Shown: piece by piece, positions 25,401 to 28,632 of the stretch | Position numbering within the stretch: the stretch's first letter is position 1 | Layout of the letters: every line of letters starts with the position of its first letter | Position numbers and translations under genes: made by a program | Source of the DNA: JABSOG01 sp041583135 | GTDB taxonomy: Bacteria > Pseudomonadota > Gammaproteobacteria > Enterobacterales > Alteromonadaceae | NCBI GenBank assembly: GCA_041583135.1 | Contig: JBFHGJ010000074.1 | Location: 1 to 28,632 of the forward strand | Reading direction: 5' to 3' | Length of the DNA: 28,632 nucleotides | The notes under the pieces: generated by a model | What the model was told of the DNA's origin: nothing | What the model saw: only the letters and a program-made list of their open reading frames with translations | Database searches by the model: none

Positions 25401-26160
25401 CTTTTGGTCCGAGGGCGCAGTTGAGGCCGACCGAAACCGGCTTGGCATGTGCCAACGAGTTGTAAAAGGCTTCTGTGGTTTGGCCTGAGAGTGTACGACC
25501 TGAGGCATCGGTGATGGTGCCTGAGATCATAACAGGATATCGCTTACCTAAACGGGCATAGACCTCTTCTACGGCAAAAACGGCCGCTTTGGCATTGAGC
25601 GTATCGAAGATGGTTTCGATTAGAATAATATCGGCGCCACCTTCGATTAAACCTTCGGTAGACTCGATATAGGCCGCCACCAATTCATCAAAGGTGACAT
25701 TGCGCTTGGCCGGATCGTTAACGTCAGGCGAAATAGAACAGGTGCGGTTGGTTGGGCCAAGCACTCCGGCAACAAAACGTGGCTTAGCAGGGTTTTTCGC
25801 AGTAAATTCATCGGCCACTTGGCGCGCCAGCTGAGCCGAGACCACATTGATCTCACGACTAATCGACTGCATGTCATAGTCGGCCATCGCAATGGTTGTA
25901 GCATTAAAGGTATTGGTTTCAATGATATCGGCGCCCACTTCAAGATACTGGGCGTGAATGTCGCGAATCGCTTGGGACTGAGTGATAGACAACAGGTCGT
26001 TGTTGCCTTTGATATCACAATGCCAATCGGCAAAGCGTGCGCCGCGATAATCCTGTTCTGAGAATTTATGACTTTGGATCATCGTCCCCATGGCACCATC
26101 GAGTACCAAGATACGAGAGGCCAATTGTTGTTCAAACAGACTGATTTCTTTCGATTGCAC
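22450..26160 (-). CDS. metH: Cobalamin-dependent methionine synthase
   Basis: This is a full-length MetH (about 1236 residues) transferring the methyl group from methyl-THF to homocysteine. All modules are present in order: the homocysteine domain with zinc cysteines (GLNCALG and VGGCCGTTPAH), the pterin domain (NVGERTNVTGSAKF and DEGMLDSQ), the cobalamin cap and B12 domain with the DxHxxG motif in GDVHDIGKNIVGVV, and the SAM-binding reactivation domain (RPAPGYPACPEHTEK, ending SLAEAERWLAPN). The frame is open to a TTG at 26181, but the GTG at 26160 is preceded by GGAG with 7 bases spacing and is preferred. A MetJ box lies upstream. metF follows. Confidence 0.97.
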   Translation of the reverse strand: MQSKEISLFEQQLASRILVLDGAMGTMIQSHKFSEQDYRGARFADWHCDIKGNNDLLSITQSQAIRDIHAQYLEVGADIIETNTFNATTIAMADYDMQSISREINVVSAQLARQVADEFTAKNPAKPRFVAGVLGPTNRTCSISPDVNDPAKRNVTFDELVAAYIESTEGLIEGGADIILIETIFDTLNAKAAVFAVEEVYARLGKRYPVMISGTITDASGRTLSGQTTEAFYNSLAHAKPVSVGLNCALGPKELRQYVEELSRISDCAVSAHPNAGLPNAFGEYDLSPEDMNLHIREWAEQGFLNIVGGCCGTTPAHIKGMAESVADIKPRQQPNIKPACRLAGLEALNIDEQSLFVNVGERTNVTGSAKFKKLIKEELYDEALSVAAQQVENGAQIIDINMDEGMLDSQYAMTRFLNLIAGEPDIAKVPVMIDSSKWEILEAGLKCIQGKGIVNSISLKEGEDKFREQAELVRRYGAAVIVMAFDEVGQADTRARKVEICTRAYRILVDELNFPPQDIIFDPNIFAVATGIEEHNNYAVDFIEATGEIKRTLPHAMVSGGVSNVSFSFRGNNPVREAIHAVFLYHAIKQGMDMGIVNAGQLAIYEDIPAELRAAVEDVVQNKDDGATERLLAIAEKFNGKGGGSASKADLTWRELPVNKRLEHALVKGINTYIVEDTEQARLEASRPLEVIEGPLMDGMNVVGDLFGEGKMFLPQVVKSARVMKQAVAHLQPYIEAEKTEAKSNGLVLLATVKGDVHDIGKNIVGVVLQCNNFDIIDLGVMVSCEEILRVAKERNVDVIGLSGLITPSLDEMVHVAKEMSRLGFTIPLLIGGATTSKAHTAVKIEQHYPHGVVYVPNASRSVSVVQTLLSDNKANYLAGIRDEYERTRARHFNKGPRSTLVTLEQARANGQKVSFEQYTPVKPRQLGVTVLDDIDLGTLREYIDWTPFFLTWQLSGKFPRILNHELIGEHATELYHDANQMIDQLIAEGSVKARAVFGLFAAQSDGDDIVIYEDDSRTTVKQVVHHLRQQGKKPEGQFNRCLSDFVAAKDSGVDDYIGAFAVSAGFGVDEIVKAYDDAHDSYNSILLKAVADRLAEALAEYLHQRIRIDYWGYAKDESLDNEGLIREQYQGIRPAPGYPACPEHTEKGLLWTLLDVERNIDMKLTESYAMWPGAAVSGWYFAHPQTKYFAVAKIAQDQVKDYAARKKMSLAEAERWLAPNLDYEPQAGNVAAVA

Positions 26161-26237
26161 AGTTCTTCTCCCAAAGCGCAAACAGCTGGCGGCAACACAA
26201 ACGCAACGACCTGGCTGTCAAAAAAGTGACCAGATTC

Positions 26238-26258
26238 ATTGTAGGCGTTTAGACGTCT
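26238..26258 (-). promoter_or_regulatory. metH promoter with tandem MetJ boxes
   Basis: AGACGTCT at 26251-26258 is a perfect match to the 8 bp MetJ box, and the adjoining AGGCGTTT (26243-26250) matches at 6 of 8 positions; MetJ binds such tandem boxes. On the minus strand TACAAT (26243-26238) is a good -10, so the boxes lie in the spacer of the metH promoter. Repression by MetJ with SAM is the expected regulation; metJ itself is not in the window. Confidence 0.8.
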
Positions 26259-26345
26259 AAATGGAAGATCTATTTTTAGCTATTTTTAAACCGCCGTAAT
26301 GACGCGGTTAAAGGTAGGAAATTGGATAAAAAATACAATAATATT

Positions 26346-26380
26346 GCGTGCAAAAGCACAGGTATTAAAACACCTGTGCT
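26346..26380 (-). terminator. Probable intrinsic terminator after the HEAT-like gene
   Basis: On the minus strand a perfect 9 bp stem AGCACAGGT / ACCTGTGCT (26380-26372 and 26363-26355) with an 8-base loop lies about 35 bases after the stop of the gene ending at 26415. It runs into a short T-run (TTTTGCACGC). It would separate that gene from metH. Confidence 0.6.
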
Positions 26381-26414
26381 CTATGGCTTTAGCTTACGTG
26401 ACGCTGAGGTTAAT

Positions 26415-27194
26415 TCAGGCAGCTCTAGAGGGATGAGAGCTGTAGTATTGATCGAGCATAACAAAGGCAAGTGCTCGTATTTCTGTTTGTGGATCGTTAT
26501 GTAAAATGTCTTCAACATGCTTACGATAAGCCCGTTTTTTATCGGCAGGCGCAATGGCTTTAAGGGCTTCTTCACGGACCGAAGGCACGCCGGATTTAAG
26601 ATAAATGATCAATCCCGGCAACCGCTCGGCACAAACCTTACCTTGCATCAGCCCCAGCAAATAGGTGATCTCTTCAGGATGTTGGCTTTCATCCACCTCT
26701 TTGAGCAATAACTGATAAACCATTTCCAGCATCGCATCATCGAGCAAAGACTCGTTCATCGACAACGCCGCTTTGAGCGCCTTTACCCGCTGAGACAGCA
26801 GCTGTTCTTCGTCATGGAAGTTATCAAGAAAGTATTTTTGCGCCTGAAACGCGGCATCCACAGGGCAATCGTCACTGCCTTCATCAAAACAGGCGGCATC
26901 AAAAAACCACGCGCCGGACTCATCTTTACTGTCATCGGCCAAGGCTTCAAGCTCCTGTATCTCCTTTTCGTCAATGACTTCTGCCGGAGGTGCTTGCAAC
27001 TCAAGTTCATCCAGTATCAGCTGATTGCTTTTGGCCGCCTCTAAACTTTGCGCAGACGACTGCTGCGCCAGCTCTCGCTTACGCTGTTTGTGCGCTTTTC
27101 TCGCGGCCCTAGCTGCCGCAAAAGGTTCACTTTTGGCCCAAGTTGACAAGCGCCAGCCCAGAATAAAACTGATCACACAATACACTACAACCAT
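26415..27194 (-). CDS. Membrane-anchored protein with HEAT-like C-terminus, function unknown
   Basis: The 259-residue protein begins with a short hydrophobic segment (about 1-15), which is followed by a very basic, alanine-rich stretch (SEPFAAARAARKAHKQRKREL), suggesting a cytoplasmic coiled region next to the membrane. A long acidic linker follows. The C-terminal half is helical, with a HEAT-like pair of repeats (VPSVREEALKAIAP and DPQTEIRALAFVMLDQYYSS). No catalytic motif is visible and the family was not recognised. The ATG at 27194 has a weak Shine-Dalgarno sequence. A terminator hairpin follows the gene. A scaffold or adaptor role would suit the repeats but is speculation. Confidence 0.65.
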   Translation of the reverse strand: MVVVYCVISFILGWRLSTWAKSEPFAAARAARKAHKQRKRELAQQSSAQSLEAAKSNQLILDELELQAPPAEVIDEKEIQELEALADDSKDESGAWFFDAACFDEGSDDCPVDAAFQAQKYFLDNFHDEEQLLSQRVKALKAALSMNESLLDDAMLEMVYQLLLKEVDESQHPEEITYLLGLMQGKVCAERLPGLIIYLKSGVPSVREEALKAIAPADKKRAYRKHVEDILHNDPQTEIRALAFVMLDQYYSSHPSRAA

Positions 27195-27330
27195 TATTGC
27201 CCACTCATAATTACTTGATTTGTTATTATTGTTGCCTAACGTTTTACCAAAATGCCCTTTATCGCACTGATGTTTCTAATGCCAAAAATGCAGAAAGCTC
27301 AATGCGGCAAATCAAGCGGAACTCTCTTAT

Positions 27331-27398
27331 TAACCTGAGCGTTGCGTAAGGCGGGTCAATGCCCCTGAACGCATCGCTCCTTTGAAAAGCTCAGGTTA
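27331..27398. repeat. 68 bp nested inverted-repeat element (possible MITE or REP-like)
   Basis: The perfect 10 bp terminal inverted repeats TAACCTGAGC (27331-27340) and GCTCAGGTTA (27389-27398) enclose an inner pair TGCGT/ACGCA (27343-27347 and 27369-27373) and a GC-rich centre. It lies in the 280-base gap between the HEAT-like and LETM1-like genes and has no terminator T-tract. Only one copy was seen in this window, so its repeat status is not shown. Confidence 0.5.
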
Positions 27399-27410
27399 TT
27401 TAGTTTAAAT
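27382..27410 (+). promoter_or_regulatory. Putative sigma70 promoter on the plus strand
   Basis: TTGAAA (27382-27387), 17 bases, then TTAAAT (27405-27410) is a near-consensus promoter. It overlaps the end of the nested inverted repeat and points to the short open frame starting at 27460. Confidence 0.3.
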
Positions 27411-27459
27411 ATTAGACAATATTGAGCAAAAAACAAAGTTTCAGCATTAAGAGGTAAAT

Positions 27460-27522
27460 ATGAGGGAAATGTTTTCAGCGATCAATCAATTTATCGTTGG
27501 CCGCTGGCGGCACATCAATTAA
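27460..27522 (+). CDS. Possible 20-residue small protein, antisense to the LETM1-like gene end
   Basis: An ATG at 27460 is preceded by AAGAGG with 5 bases spacing, an excellent ribosome-binding site, in turn downstream of a plausible promoter (27382-27410). The frame encodes MREMFSAINQFIVGRWRHIN and then TAA. It overlaps the 3' end of the minus-strand LETM1-like gene by 48 bases. No family was recognised. The signals may be coincidence in an AT-rich gap. Confidence 0.2.
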   Translation: MREMFSAINQFIVGRWRHIN

Positions 27523-27891
27523 TGCTTGTGAGGATTTATCCTGATCCTGTTCAGAAAAGGCACTGGGCAAAATATCGACGCCAACGGCTCTACCGAGTTT
27601 AACAATCACCGGAATGGTAATAGGGGCAAAAGGCAAGATAGCAACGACCCCAATCCCGAGGCCCTTTAGCAGGTCGAGAAATTGACGATTGGCCATCTTC
27701 ATTTCGTTTTTGTCGGCTTGACCTCGCAAATACTGCTGATAGGTGCGCAGCATATCTTTGGTCTCAGCCTTTTCTTGCGCCAATGCCTGCTTGAGTTTCA
27801 GCATCGACTTGCGTAACGAAAGCGTTTGCTTGCGCTTAACCACCTTAAAGGTGCGAACCGGCCGTCTAGTAAACCGAAGTAATAGTTTCAT
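27475..27891 (-). CDS. LETM1-related small membrane protein
   Basis: The roughly 138-residue protein has a basic N-terminal region (RFTRRPVRTFKVVKRKQTLSLRK), a coiled helical part, then FLDLLKGLGIGVVAILPFAPITIPVIVKLGRAVGVDILPSAF. That last segment resembles the LETM1 core: a hydrophobic stretch with prolines, then LLPSAF. Similar short LETM1-like proteins occur in marine gammaproteobacteria; their role is not established. The frame starts GTG-ATG; the ATG at 27891 is preferred, although the GAGG sequence is only 2 bases away. It lies 50 bases downstream of the AhpD-like gene and could be co-transcribed with it. Confidence 0.75.
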   Translation of the reverse strand: MKLLLRFTRRPVRTFKVVKRKQTLSLRKSMLKLKQALAQEKAETKDMLRTYQQYLRGQADKNEMKMANRQFLDLLKGLGIGVVAILPFAPITIPVIVKLGRAVGVDILPSAFSEQDQDKSSQALIDVPPAANDKLIDR

Positions 27892-27941
27892 CACCTCAGT
27901 TTGTCAGAATTACGGCCGAAAAGATACCCTTAAAATTGTGA

Positions 27942-28532
27942 CTACAGATGCTTGCCGCGAGTCCAGCCATCGCTACCTAACCATTGCTGGCCCGATTCTT
28001 CTGCTCCTTCTTCCAAGGTTGTCGCCATCGAATCGTTCCAACGGTTGAGATAACCAAACAGAGCAATAACGCCTAAGATCTCAACGATTTCCCCCTCATC
28101 CCAATGCTCATGCAATTTGGCCTGAACCTCGTCGTTAACGGCATTGGGCACAGCTGAGGCCGCGATAGAAAACTCAAGGGCAGCTCGCTCTGCTTCGCTA
28201 AAGGCACTGTGGGTTCTAAACGACCAGATATTTTCCATTTGCTCCTGCTCGGCGCCATAACGCTCGGCAGCGCGAATGGTGTGGGCTTGGCAATAACGAC
28301 AACCGGTAGCGTGTGAAGACACATAACCAATCAAACGCTTAAGGGCACTGGTCACTCGTCCTTTGTTTTCCATTACCGCCATATTGAGATTGATAAATGC
28401 CTTGGCAATGGCCGGACGATGAGACATGGTCAACACACTGTTGGGACAAAAGCCCAAAGTCTCGTTGAAAAATTTGGCCAGTTCTGCCACCTCAGGATTA
28501 GCATCAGGTGAGAGTGGGTTGACTAAAGGCAT
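27942..28532 (-). CDS. AhpD-fold peroxidase-related (carboxymuconolactone decarboxylase family) protein
   Basis: The 196-residue protein belongs to the AhpD/CMD superfamily. The redox motif CxxCxxH is at C78, C81 and H84 (GCRYCQAHTIRAAERYG), preceded by LKRLIGYVSSHATG and followed by FSEAERAALEFSIAAS and the VEILGVIALFGYLNRWNDSM segment usual for peroxidase-related members. These proteins are thought to have thiol-dependent peroxidase activity; the substrate here is unknown. The ATG at 28532 has GGAG 7 bases upstream. The C-terminal GWTRGKHL is present, so the gene is intact. Confidence 0.88.
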   Translation of the reverse strand: MPLVNPLSPDANPEVAELAKFFNETLGFCPNSVLTMSHRPAIAKAFINLNMAVMENKGRVTSALKRLIGYVSSHATGCRYCQAHTIRAAERYGAEQEQMENIWSFRTHSAFSEAERAALEFSIAASAVPNAVNDEVQAKLHEHWDEGEIVEILGVIALFGYLNRWNDSMATTLEEGAEESGQQWLGSDGWTRGKHL

Positions 28533-28577
28533 AGTTTCGCTCCGCTTGCATAAGTTGATTTTGACGATAAAAACAAC

Positions 28578-28606
28578 AATATGGCGGAATTAGGCAACAG
28601 TGTAAA
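28578..28606 (-). promoter_or_regulatory. Putative promoter of the AhpD-like gene
   Basis: On the minus strand TTTACA (28606-28601), a 17-base spacer and CATATT (28583-28578) form a plausible sigma70 promoter about 45 bases upstream of the ATG at 28532. Confidence 0.35.
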
Positions 28607-28632
28607 CCGATTTAGATATTGCATATGCAAAA

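Noticed and set aside
26182..26414. Possible SAM or cobalamin riboswitch upstream of metH
   Set aside because: The leader between the likely start site and metH is only about 70 bases and shows no riboswitch core; a MetJ operator explains the regulation.
28619..28630. Perfect palindrome TTGCATATGCAA at the right edge
   Set aside because: A 12 bp AT-rich palindrome cannot be interpreted without the sequence beyond the window.
1..28632. CRISPR array, tRNA or rRNA genes, prophage or transposase
   Set aside because: No regularly spaced repeats, tRNA-like cloverleaf, rRNA sequence or transposase/integrase motifs were seen on either strand.

Overview
The window looks like chromosome from a marine-type gammaproteobacterium, probably of the Alteromonadales. 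This rests on gene content (full-length B12-dependent MetH with a MetJ box, GlcB, PuuD-type urate oxidase, CadC-like PD40 regulator), moderate GC and compact operons. It is an inference; there is no rRNA or other decisive marker. No tRNA, rRNA, CRISPR array, insertion sequence or prophage gene was seen.

Layout. (1) 2-673, plus strand: the 3' end of a surface or secreted protein with PKD-like and FN3-like domains, followed by about 300 bp with no convincing gene. (2) 976-3036, minus: a membrane-bound winged-helix regulator with a beta-propeller sensor. (3) 3225-18168, minus: a nearly continuous 15 kb purine-degradation cluster. In transcription order it runs xdhA, xdhB, xdhC, allB, alc, uraD, hiuH, allA, guaD, puuD, glcB, a RutR-like TetR regulator and an adenine-deaminase-type gene, with many 4-8 base overlaps. 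(4) 18169-18532: a divergent regulatory region with a RutR-like palindrome over the likely xdhA promoter. (5) 18533-21460, plus: a receiver-histidine kinase protein and a membrane-anchored TPR protein. (6) 21457-26160, minus: metH and metF, with a MetJ operator upstream of metH. (7) 26415-28532, minus: a membrane-anchored HEAT-like protein, a LETM1-like protein and an AhpD-fold protein, with a possible MITE-like hairpin and a possible 20-codon plus-strand gene between them.

How the genes fit together. Adenine is deaminated to hypoxanthine and guanine to xanthine. XdhAB, matured by XdhC, oxidises both to urate. PuuD oxidises urate at the membrane, feeding electrons to a c-type cytochrome. HiuH and UraD convert the product to allantoin, AllB opens it to allantoate, Alc releases urea and ureidoglycolate, and AllA gives glyoxylate plus urea. 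GlcB condenses glyoxylate with acetyl-CoA to malate. Every step from free adenine or guanine to malate is therefore encoded in one block, together with a candidate regulator. A purine transporter, urease and molybdenum-cofactor genes are not in the window.

The most useful new observations are the RutR-type box at xdhA linked to a RutR-like regulator inside a purine operon, a probable ATT start codon for guaD, a Bacteroidetes-type MetF next to a standard MetH, a 16 bp perfect GC palindrome inside the operon, and the structured element and small candidate gene near 27.3-27.5 kb.
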